A stretch of 64,000 nucleotides of DNA, taken from NCBI RefSeq assembly GCF_963675165.1, contig NC_087377.1, forward strand, positions 12,572,632-12,636,631, in the 5' to 3' direction. Numbering within the stretch: position 1 is the stretch's first letter; each line of letters opens with the position of its first letter. The notes below the pieces were generated by a model. The model was given only the letters and a program-made list of their open reading frames with translations. It was not told where the DNA came from and did no database searches. Shown piece after piece: positions 55,501 through 64,000 of this stretch. Source of the DNA: Halichondria panicea. Its lineage: Eukaryota > Porifera > Demospongiae > Suberitida > Halichondriidae. Position numbers and translations under genes: made by a program.

Positions 55501-56261
55501 TGCATATACATCTTCAGGGGGCAAACAGATCCATACAGAGAAAGTTATAATGTCTGATCTTGGTCCAGCAAGGAGTATAGTCTTACTAGCTACTTCCTAA
55601 AACTTACTTTCTTCACTAAAATTAATAGTAAACATGTGGCATTCAGCTACTGCGCATGCTCAACTTCTTATTCTGGGTGGGCTTATAATCGAGTGAAAAT
55701 ACCCTCGTGCAAGGAAGCAAAAGAGGGGATGGGCGTTTATTCAAGATGGGCTTATTTTCGCGAGGGTACGGTAGTGGCTGAAGGATGTCTTCTTGGTATA
55801 TCTGGACAACTGGGAGATTTCTGTCAAAGAGAGAGGGGCTTTCAGCAAGAGGGAGCAGAACAAGATGCAGCTGAGCCAAGAAACATTGCTAGGACTTCGA
55901 ATGACAAGTTCGTGTATTATTATAGGCGCATAGCTATTCATGACCATTTTTCTGTTCAGTTTTCTCTCTTATCGAGTTGGTGAGATTTGTATTTACAATT
56001 CCTGGGGTGAAGTCATTTCTTACTCAAAGGATCTGCCAAGACCCCCTAGAAAATTTCTTTGGATGTCAAAGACAAAGGGGAGGGACACACGACAATCCCA
56101 CCGTTGCCGAATTTGAAAAAAACATGCAGGCATTAAGAGTGATCAATTCCTTTGCGAGAGGTCCTGCCAAGGGTAATTGCAGAGGATTCAGTAATGAAAG
56201 TATTTTGACTGATAAAGAGAACACACCATTACCTAAACGTCGCAAGACTAGAAAAAATTAA
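52599..56261 (+). CDS. P-element/THAP9-like transposase, eight exons, frameshifted
   Basis: Exons: 52599-53094, 53147-53676, 53746-54200, 54325-54516 (donor GTGGGT, or G/GTAAGT), 54587-54739, 54790-54978, 55775-55907 and 55960-56261; about 816 codons. Landmarks of P transposases: a Cys-rich CVRCPKCTRH, MIRWCLYLQYHSSGAYN, SRTLRDYTHF, the first catalytic Asp in ILLLDEMHVKEDL, VTMDGCAVNRRF with the second Asp, DPPHLMKTARN, HLTSFSKMRVDLAAQ and the C-terminal DPLENFFGCQRQRGG...ALRVINS. No THAP zinc finger was found upstream. One base is missing near 54071: the frame leaves AKYL, and MVRGLFTKMQFAYAQF follows in another frame. An intron between exons 6 and 7 holds a 740-bp MITE. The protein would cut and join transposon DNA with an RNase H-like core. 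It is probably dead, though splicing and most of the frame are preserved. Confidence 0.8.
54241..54337 (+). repeat. Triplicated 3' splice-site region
   Basis: TATACTCAGGTGCTA(G/T)GTGTCA occurs three times (from about 54241, 54273 and 54316), spanning the intron end and the first codons of the V-L-G-V-T exon. Only the third copy continues into the coding sequence. The others are candidate alternative acceptors that would add out-of-frame or stop-containing sequence. Confidence 0.6.
55032..55771. mobile_element. 740-bp TA-flanked MITE inside a transposase intron
   Basis: The left end CCGTACCCTCGCGAAAATA and right end TATTTTCGCGAGGGTACGG are exact inverted copies; ACGCCCACCC and GGATGGGCGT lie just inside. 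TA precedes (55030-55031) and follows (55772-55773) the element. Without it the host intron would be 54 nt (GTACTAGG...ATATCATATAG). The right TA plus the next G recreates the AG acceptor of exon 7. No transposase frame was seen inside. The ends resemble those of 34595-35034. Confidence 0.8.
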
Positions 56262-57279
56262 TTTTTGTAATCACATACCCGCATTGCCAATTTCTATATA
56301 TCCATGCGATGCATGCAGCTGTTTTCCCAACATTAAATTTTCATGTTATAAGGGTTGACCATTATAATAATTATTGTACTATGGTTGCACCAAAGATCAA
56401 AGGCTTCAGTTGTAGTTTATACTACTTATACAACCTGTCTGACCACAGCCATGGTATATGGCAGTTATACCCGTACCCTAGTGTATAACTGCCATATACC
56501 ATGGCTGTGGTCAAACTACATGTACAGCTAGAACTGAATACAGTATCCCACCTTTGCAATAAAATTGACACACTGTTTCAATTAAAACAATGACACACTA
56601 CTCAATTCAATCAATATTAGCAATATTAGAGTTAGAGAGAATTCAATACAAAACAGACTACTAATGATTTTAGTCAACATAAAAAGAGCCAAGTTCGAGC
56701 GATGAATAGTTCCAAAAAGGAGGCAAATTTCAAAGAACTCCGTGATCGTGAATCGAACGATACTGGTTTGTTTGTGTTGCTTTTTTTCAACTTTCAACAT
56801 TGGTTGTCACAACCTGCTTATTACATTGCTGCATGGGACCAGGAGCAGTAAGAAGGGTCCAGACTGCCAAGTGGGATCAGGTGTCATATACGGCACCTCG
56901 ATAATTAGATTCATAAACGTGTGGGCGGGACACAGGAAGCCATGTGCTTGCTTTGGACACAGGAAGCCATGTGCTTGCTGCAAGTTTACCGCGAAATTGA
57001 AGAAGTAGAATACAAACTATGTCTTTTTGGTGATAGGACCAGTGTTGTTTGGTGGAGTGGCAGGTATCATCCAGTATTTAAGACAGAGACACTTGCTGGC
57101 ATCTACCTGTGATTTGACTGATAAATAATTATAAATAATAAAAATCAATTATTAATTATAAGCAATGTAGCAGCAACTGATAAATAATAATAAAATAAGC
57201 AATGTAGCAGCAACTGTTTAATAAGCAATGTAGCAGCAACAAATTATATACGACCATTCACAATAGGTGTAACATCCCA

Positions 57280-60200
57280 ATGTCCGAAAAACCACGACGT
57301 GATGTGTCTGATCAAGTTAGTTGGTGGTGCAGGCAATGCAAAACAAGAAAATCAATAAGACACGGAAGTTTTTTTTCCAAATCAAAACTAACTCTACAGA
57401 AGTGGCTGATGATAATTCACTTATGGGCGTGGGAGTTCCCTGTAACTAGTACAGACCAGCTGGCAGAAGTGGAGAAAAAAACGGCTATACCTTGGTATAA
57501 AAAGTCACAATTCATGAATATAATTAAGCCTCTATAATGACATCAATATTATGGTTACATTCCATTCCACATAATTAAGTGTAACATATAATTATGTCAC
57601 TACTGTAACCAATGTAACATCAATCACCACTGTAACAACTGTAACACTTGTCACCACTGTAACAACTGTAACACTAGTCACCACTGTAACAACTGTAACA
57701 CTAGTCACCACTGTAACGACTGTAACATTTGTCACCACTGTAACAACTGTAACACTAGTCACAGCTATAACAACTGTAACACATGTCACCACTGTAACGA
57801 CTGTAACACTTGTCACAACTGTAACAACTGTAACGCTAGTCACCACTGTAACAACTGTAACACTTGTCACCACTGTAACACTAGTCACCACTGTAACAAT
57901 TGTAACACTTGTCACCACTGTAACAACTGTAACACTAGTCACCACTGTAACAACTGTAACGCTAGTCACCACTCTAACAACTGTAACACTAGTCACAACT
58001 GTAACAACTGTAACGCTAGTCACCACTGTAACAACTGTAACACTTGTCACCACTGTAACAACTGTAACACTAGTCACAACTGTAACAACTGTAACGCTAG
58101 TCACCACTGTAACAACTGTAACACTTGTCACCACTGTAACAACTGTAACACTTGTCACCACTGTAACAACTGTAACACTAGTCACCACTGTAACAACTGT
58201 AACGCTAGTCACCACTGTAACAACTGTAACACTTGTCACCACTGTAACACTAGTCACCACTGTAACAATTGTAACACTTGTCACCACTGTAACACTAGTC
58301 ACAGCTATAACAACTGTAACACATGTCACCACTGTAACGACTGTAACACTTGTCACAACTGTAACAACTGTAACACTAGTCACCACTGTAACAACTGTAA
58401 CGCTAGTCACCACTGTAACAACTGTAACACTTGTCACCACTGTAACAACTGTGACACTTGTCACCACTGTAACGACTGTAACACTTGTCACAACTGTAAC
58501 AACTGTAACGCTAGTCACCACTGTAACAACTGTAACACATGTCACCACTGTAACACTAGTCACCACTGTAACAATTGTAACACTTGTCACCACTGTAACA
58601 ACTGTAACACTAGTCACCACTGTAACAACTGTAACGCTAGTCACCACTCTAACAACTGTAACACTAGTCACAACTGTAACAACTGTAACGCTAGTCACCA
58701 CTGTAACAACTGTAACACTTGTCACCACTGTAACAACTGTAACACTAGTCACAGCTATAACAACTGTAACACATGTCACCACTGTAACGACTGTAACACT
58801 TGTCACAACTGTAACAACTGTAACGCTAGTCACCACTGTAACAACTGTAACACTTGTCACCACTGTAACACTAGTCACCACTGTAACAATTGTAACACTT
58901 GTCACCACTGTAACAACTGTAACACTAGTCACCACTGTAACAACTGTAACGCTAGTCACCACTCTAACAACTGTAACACTAGTCACAACTGTAACAACTG
59001 TAACGCTAGTCACCACTGTAACAACTGTAACACTTGTCACCACTGTAACAACTGTAACACTAGTCACAACTGTAACAACTGTAACGCTAGTCACCACTGT
59101 AACAACTGTAACACTTGTCACCACTGTAACAACTGTAACACTTGTCACCACTGTAACAACTGTAACACTAGTCACCACTGTAACAACTGTAACGCTAGTC
59201 ACCACTCTAACAACTGTAACACTAGTCACAACTGTAACAACTGTAACGCTAGTCACCACTCTAACAACTGTAACACTAGTCACAACTGTAACAACTGTAA
59301 CGCTAGTCACCACAACTGTAACACTTGTCACAACTGTAACAACTGTAACACTAGTCACAACTGTAACGACTGTAACACTTGTCACCACTATAACAACTGT
59401 AACAACTGTAACACTAGTCACAACTGTAACAACATGCCACCACTGTAACATCTGTAACGCTAGTCACAACTGTAACACTTGTCACCACTGTAACACATGC
59501 AACAACTGTAACACTAGTTCTTATAGTACTTATAGTCTATAGTGGTGCCAGACTAAAGTGTTACAGTAGTGACGTGTGTTGCATTGGTGACATGTGTTAC
59601 AGTTGTTACAGTGGTGACAGATGTTACAGTTGTTACAGTAGTGACATGTGTTGCATTGGTGACATGTGTTACAGTTGACAGTTGTTACATTTGTGACTAG
59701 TGTTACAAGTGCTACAGTTGTTACAGTTGTGACTGGTGTTACAGTGGTGGCTGGTGTTACAGTTGTTACAGTGGTGACGTGTGTTGCATTGGTGACTAGC
59801 GTTACAGTGGTGACATGTGTTGCATTGGTGACATGTGTTACAGTTGTTACAGTGGTGACAAGTGTTACAGTTGTTACAGTTGCGACTAGTGTTACAGTTG
59901 TTACAGTTGTTACAGTTGTTACAGTGCTGACAGATGTTACAGTTGTTACAGTGGTGACAGATGTTACAGTTGTTACAGTGGTGACATGTGTTGCATTGGT
60001 GACATGTGTTACAGTTGTTACAGTGGTGACTAATGTTACAGTTGTTACAGTGGTGACAAGTGTTACAGTTGTTACAGTTGTGACTAATGTTACAGTTGTT
60101 ACAGTGGTGACTAGCGTTACAGTGGTGACATGTGTTACAGTGGTGACAAGTGTTACAGTTGTTACAGTGGTGACTGGTGTTACAGTTGTTACAGTGGTGA

Positions 60201-61764
60201 CTGGTGTTACAGTTGTTACAGTGGTGACATGTGTTGCATTGGTGACATGTGTTACAGTTGTTACAGTGGTGACAAGTGCTACAGTTGTTACAGTTGTGAC
60301 TGGTGTTACAGTTGTTACAGTGGTGACTGGTGTTACAGTTGTTACAGTGGTGACATGTGTTGCATTGGTGACATGTGTTACAGTTGTTACAGTGTTGACA
60401 GATGTTACACTTGTTACAGTGGTGACTAGCGTTACAGTTGTTACAGTTGTGACTAGTGTTACAGTTGTTACAGTTGTGACTGGTGTTACAGTTGTTACAG
60501 TGGTGACAAGTGTTACAGTTGTGACTGGTGTTACAGTTGTTACAGTTGTGACTGGTGTTACAGTTGTTACAGTGGTGACAAGTGTTACAGTTGTGACTGG
60601 TGTTGCAGTTGTTACAGTGGTGACAAGTGTTACAGTTGTTACAGTGGTGACTGGTGTTACAGTTGTTACAGTGGTGACAAGTGTTACAGTTGTTACAGTG
60701 GTGACTGGTGTTACAGTTGTTACAGTGGTGACATGTGTTACAGTTGTTACAGTGCTGACAGACGTTACAGTTGTTACAGTGGTGACTAGCGTTACAGTGG
60801 TGACAAGTGTTACAGTTGTTACAGTTGTTACAATGTTGACAGATGTTACAGTTGTTACAGTGGTGACATGTGTTACAGTTGTTACAGTTGTTACAGTGGT
60901 GACTAGCGTTACAGTTGTTACAATGTTGACAGATGTTACAGTTGTTACAGTGATGACATGTGTTACAGTTGTTACAGTAGTGACATAATTACATGTTACA
61001 CTCCATGCGTACGTACACTTATTGGAATGGAATGTAACCATAATATTGATGCCTATACCCTCATTATAGAGGTTTAATTATATTCATGAATTGTGACTTT
61101 TTATACCAAGGTATAGCCAAAAAAACTGCGATCGATGTATACCAGTGGTTGAGGGAAGTTTGTTCCGCCAAGCTTGTCAACACACCGTGTATTCTGGGTG
61201 GGCCTGGTATAACAGTGCAGATCGATGAATCTCTATTCCGACACAAACCAAAGGTGAATTAATATATAAATTATACATTAGTGTACGTTTGTGCTGTACA
61301 CATACAAACAGCATCACAGAGGAAGAGCTACAACGCAAGATATATGGGTGTTTGGTTTGGTAGATACATCGGTAACACCAGCTCTAGGATACATGGAGAT
61401 TGTGAATGACCGAAGAGCTGTCACTCTATTGCCTATCATCCAGGCTCATGTAGCTCCTGGAACAACCATTCACTCAGACCAGTGGGCAGCGTACAACAAC
61501 ATGCTTTCTCTTCCCAATGTCAGCAGTTATTCTGCTGTAAACCACTCACTGCATTTTGTCGACCCGGTAACTGGAACACATGCCCAGAATGTGGAATCCT
61601 ACTGGAACCGTGTCAAAACAAAATTCAAGAGGATGAAAGGATGTGACAGTCATCAACTTCCAAGCTATTTGGATGAATTTATGTGGAGGGAAAGATTTAC
61701 CACTAGCCACAAGGATGCCTTCAACTCCATTCTTGGGGAAATAGCACAACAATACCCTGTGTGA
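57280..61764 (+). CDS. Merlin transposase (ISXO2/IS1595-like DDE), interrupted
   Basis: 57280-57482 reads SWWCRQCKTRKSIRHGSFFS and KLTLQKWLMIIHLWAWEFPV. The frame is cut by a foldback insertion after LAEVEKKT and resumes at 61127 with AIDVYQWLREVC...ITVQIDESLFRHKPK. A 58-nt intron (61254-61311) is followed by HHRGRATTQDIWVFGLVD to the stop at 61764. Catalytic residues are visible: Asp in QIDES, Asp in IHSDQWAAYNN and Glu in HAQNVESYWNRVK. The first half of the zinc finger is probably in an upstream exon; TGTAACATC just before 57280 would add a Cys, so the true start is not known. Apart from the insertion the frame is intact, implying that the foldback arrived recently. Confidence 0.85.
57483..61118. 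mobile_element. 3.6-kb foldback element made of inverted minisatellite arms
   Basis: The unique ends GGCTATACCTTGGTATAAAA (57483) and the inverted copy (ending 61118) match over ~110 bp. AAAAAAAC flanks both sides (57475-57482 and 61119-61126), an 8-bp target duplication within the Merlin frame. Inside, 57591 to about 59515 is an array of a 27-bp unit (CACCACTGTAACAACTGTAA then CACTAGT). From about 59535 to 60985 the array is the reverse complement (TTACAGTTGTTACAGTGGTG), so the whole element is one imperfect palindrome centred near 59525. No transposase is present. GG ends and 8-bp duplication are compatible with mobilisation by a Merlin transposase (inference). Confidence 0.9.
57591..60985. 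repeat. 27-bp minisatellite, two inverted arrays
   Basis: The period is 27 nt, nine codons, so all frames without a stop in the unit stay open over long distances. Variants within units are CGC/CAC for the CAC codon before TAGT, TTGT for TAGT, missing half-units and ACTCTAAC. Higher-order blocks recur (for example, the stretch around 57830-58010 resembles 58500-58690 and 58815-59000), indicating unequal exchange. The left array is ~1.9 kb, the right ~1.45 kb with more variants (GCATTGGTGACATGTGT). Confidence 0.9.
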
Positions 61765-62061
61765 GAGTGAGAATGGCAGTTCTTACATCTCTACCATTAT
61801 TCAACATTATTTAACCAGGATTTTAGTCAGCCATTGGTATTATTTAACACTATATAGTCAACCATTGGTATTATTATTTTACTGACTCACTCAGTCACTG
61901 TTTTTGGTTATGTAGCCAGATCTTTTCTAACTCTTTGCTGTGTACATTGATTTTGTGTTGCTAAGGACTTGCACATGGCTTCCTGTGTCTCGCCCACTCC
62001 CGCCCACACGTTTATGAATCTAATTAGCGAGGTGCCGTATATGACACCTGATCCGCCAAGT

Positions 62062-62486
62062 GTTTCTCAGACTAAAGAGACTGCACTGCACTGGGCCAGT
62101 ACAGTAGGCTTGTGGAATGATATTTTGGGGTACATTTGCACTCTTTGTAGACAAGTAGCACCAATGTACTTTCTTGAAGTGCCTTCTATAAAGATGCAGA
62201 AACACAGCCTTCACAATTGCTTGCTTGAATCATAGACGCTTGCTTGAATCAGCCATCGCTTTTTAAAAAAATAGCAAATTCATTGCATAGCTATAGCAAC
62301 AGTGACGTCAAACAGTAGTTATAAGCATATTCATTGAAGAAGCATGACAGGAAGTAGCTAAACATAGTAGTACAGTTCTAAACATAGTACAAGCCAGTTA
62401 AACTATGTTTAACTATAACTTATAGCCAGTATACATGTACAGGATATAATTATTATACTTACTATAATTATACTAAAATTATACGT
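62062..62486. other. Non-coding part of the P-superfamily element
   Basis: No exon was recognised between the right Merlin duplication and the reverse-strand gene. TATA-rich segments and an imperfect repeat (TAAACATAGTA twice near 62360-62395) are present. Confidence 0.4.
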
Positions 62487-63173
62487 TCATGTAGAGTTCA
62501 GTTTCTTCCTCAGTGCCTTGCTCTTTTGAAGGCTTGTTTTCGTTGAAGACTTGTAATTCTCTACCCAAACACTTGCAAAAGAGAAACCTCTTATTGTGAT
62601 ATATAAATCAGTAGCTAGTTTTAGTAATTGTTGGCTCTCTTCTTGTTCCCAATCTCCTCCCACAATCGACCAATAAAACAAAACGTCGTCATTACCTACA
62701 ACAAACTTGCATATCTGCTCCAGATCAAAACATCGTTTTACTGTTAAATGCTTTCGTAACTCCAATTCCATGGCAAGAAATACCTGAAAAACGTCATTTC
62801 ATTTACACGGGTCAATCCCCCACGATCAATGGCATCAACCCAATCATTTGCTGTGCCACCTTCTTTTTCATCATCAAGGAGGTCCCAGATACAAAGTTGT
62901 AGTTCTTCTTTGAGCAGATTAGCAGATTTCTTTAATTTTTTTCTTGACTTCTGACTGGAGACTTTGGTGAACATGTCATCATTAACAACTCTTTGAACAG
63001 CAGACAGAACAAGAGAAACAGCTGCAAAAAGTACAAGGAAATGGGGTTAAGGCTACTATACTACCATACACTTGAGCTTTATAGTCTAAGGAATTATAAT
63101 AGCTAGGTGACTTTGTAGAATAATAAAAACTTACACGGAGAGACACTCATACTCGTATGCAAAGTAGTAGCCA
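62487..63173 (-). CDS. Second gene of the P-superfamily element (TIRGFSFAS protein)
   Basis: Reverse-strand exon 1 is 63173-63134 (MATTLHTSMSVSP) and exon 2 is 63021-62487, joined in phase 1. The product is about 178 residues: lysine-rich SQKSRKKLKKSANLLKEEL, then WVDAIDRGGLTRVNEMTFF, VFLAMELELRKHLTV and the C-terminal block LYITIRGFSFASVWVENYK with a basic end (LQKSKALRKKLN). One base is missing near 62785 (between TFF and VFLAM), breaking the frame in this copy. I recall TIRGFSFAS-type sequences in cnidarian and sponge hypothetical proteins, often near transposons, but cannot name a family. The gene begins about 90 nt inside the right TIR and converges on the transposase. An accessory role in transposition is inferred only. 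Confidence 0.6.
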
Positions 63174-63301
63174 TTCTCTTGCAAAGATTTCCAATAAAAA
63201 AGCATCAAGCTGTACTTCCTGTCAATTTCCGGTGCGACACGCATGGGCCGCGCGAAATCCATGTGTTTCCAATCCCTTCCCTTTACTATCTATGCTTGAA
63301 C

Positions 63302-64000
63302 TTGCTGCATGTTAGCAGCTAGCTAACACTATACACGCGGCCTTTATTCGAGGCACCCTCCATATTTACAGCTGAAGTGATCCCGTACCAAAAACAGTGG
63401 AAAAGGGTCACTACAATAGAAAGCTAGAATTGTGACTTGTTTGTTGCTCTGTTAGCTGACTCTGGGATCCTACTCCATCCAAGAGTCATACTTCTCTGAG
63501 ATTCTTTGCTGTGATCCTAGACTAGGACCTAGTTCACCTCATGTACCACTAAAACTCTGTTCTCAATGTTTCAGCATGTCTCCAGTCTGGTTTAGTTTTA
63601 TTGCTCCTGAGTTGCTGTGCTAGACAGCTCAGTCATACATCACTACATGCACTGCATTATATCACTCTTTTGGTTTCTTGTCACCAGCCGAGGGTTTGCA
63701 CTTCAGTGCTCTAGTTATATGTATGGATAAAATTACTTCAATTCAAAATCCTTCTTCACCAAGAAGTTGTGTGGCTATCCATGCTGTAAACGCAGTGCTG
63801 TGGCATCCATGCAGGTGAATAGAAAAGCTCATCACAAACAAACAAACAAACAGACCAACAGACTACTATGCCCGTGGTGGGTAATAATAATAATTAAAAA
63901 CAAAAGTTCAGCCTCTAATTAGTCAATCTTAAACGATGTTCGACAGCTATATAGGACCTCACAGACAATATTACTTCCTGCATAAAAAAAACATCAGCAA
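63302..64000. other. Right flank of the P-superfamily element; no gene seen
   Basis: No supported exon on either strand. An (ACAA)n-like run lies at 63835-63853. Confidence 0.4.

Larger units (their letters stand above)
56874..62054 (+). mobile_element. Merlin (IS1595-like) DNA transposon
   Basis: The ends GGATCAGGTGTCATATACGG (56874) and its reverse complement (ending 62054) extend into ~80-bp inverted repeats with AATTAGATTCATAAACGTGT and CACAGGAAGCCATGTGC. The flanks are GCCAAGTG on both sides (56866-56873 and 62055-62062), an exact 8-bp duplication as known for Merlin. The transposase exons lie at 57280-57482, 61127-61253 and 61312-61764. A 3.6-kb foldback element splits the first exon; without it the element is about 1.5 kb, the usual Merlin size. 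It sits inside the P-superfamily element between its two genes. Confidence 0.9.
51896..63294 (+). mobile_element. P-superfamily DNA transposon with nested insertions
   Basis: The ends are 31-bp inverted repeats: CATAGATAGTAAAGGG... at 51896-51926 and its exact reverse complement at 63264-63294. The immediate flanks are CTTGAAC on both sides (51889-51895 and 63295-63301), a 7-bp target duplication. The 31-bp length, the CA start and the short duplication fit the P superfamily (Drosophila P has 31-bp TIRs and 8-bp duplications; Galileo has 7). Inside are a P/THAP9-like transposase (52599-56261, +) and a second gene converging on it (62487-63173, -). Removing the Merlin element and the 740-bp MITE leaves about 5.5 kb. 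Both genes carry single-base frameshifts, so this copy is probably inactive. Confidence 0.85.

Noticed and set aside
57591-60985. CRISPR-like array
   Set aside because: Units are contiguous with no unique spacers, the array is inverted on itself, and the genome is eukaryotic.
57592-61041. Very long Thr/Val reading frames (hundreds of codons on both strands)
   Set aside because: They arise from a 27-bp repeat whose period is a multiple of three and whose unit lacks stops in several frames; opposite strands are open at once and no start context or domain is present.
62783-62810. A 23-nt GT..AG intron that would restore the frame of the second P-element gene
   Set aside because: It is far shorter than any other intron here (about 50 nt or more), and the sequence across it reads as protein with a single missing base, so a 1-nt deletion is simpler.

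Overview
The window is eukaryotic and metazoan. Genes are split into short exons with GT-AG introns, mostly in phase 1. The domains are extracellular animal modules (Ig-like, fibronectin III, sushi/CCP, ML) on single-pass membrane proteins. Interspersed DNA transposons and MITEs are dense, and one 200-base assembly gap is present. Compact introns, AT-rich spacers and Ig/FN3/CCP receptors point to an early-branching invertebrate, most likely a demosponge. That assignment is inference; no sequence search was possible.

Layout. 0-8.4 kb (+ strand) and 31.6-42.4 kb (- strand) hold an inverted cluster of one receptor family. The full unit has seven exons: signal peptide, Ig-like, FN3, short CCP-like, CCP, CCP, then TM plus tyrosine-bearing tail. 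Only the copy at 37062-39301 (-) reads through without a defect (about 504 aa). The copies at 2514-4517, 6249-8359 and 31661-34004 carry frameshifts or stops, and several others are partial. The 3' flanks of the units carry pieces of a convergently oriented HEAT-like gene, also scattered at 8.8-10.3 kb and 25.5-31 kb. Between the arms, 10.3-22.6 kb holds a second CCP receptor family (+) whose tail exons carry three ITIM-like motifs, and a small three-exon Ig-FN3-TM gene (-, 15337-17107). It also holds a two-exon unknown fragment and a Crypton/DUF3504-like ORF (-). 42.4-50 kb holds an intact four-exon ML/NPC2-like lipid-binding gene (+) and the last exon of a Cys-rich membrane protein (-) cut by the gap.

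51896-63294 is a set of nested DNA transposons. The outermost is a P-superfamily element with 31-bp TIRs, a 7-bp target duplication, a P/THAP9-like transposase (+) and a convergent second gene (-). Inside it are a 740-bp TA-flanked MITE, sitting in a transposase intron next to the 3' splice site, and a Merlin (IS1595-like) element with an 8-bp duplication. The Merlin transposase exon is itself split by a 3.6-kb foldback element with an 8-bp duplication, whose two arms are inverted arrays of a 27-bp minisatellite. Each boundary can be read directly from the sequence. The long Thr/Val ORFs of 57.6-61 kb are products of the 27-bp (3n) period, not genes.
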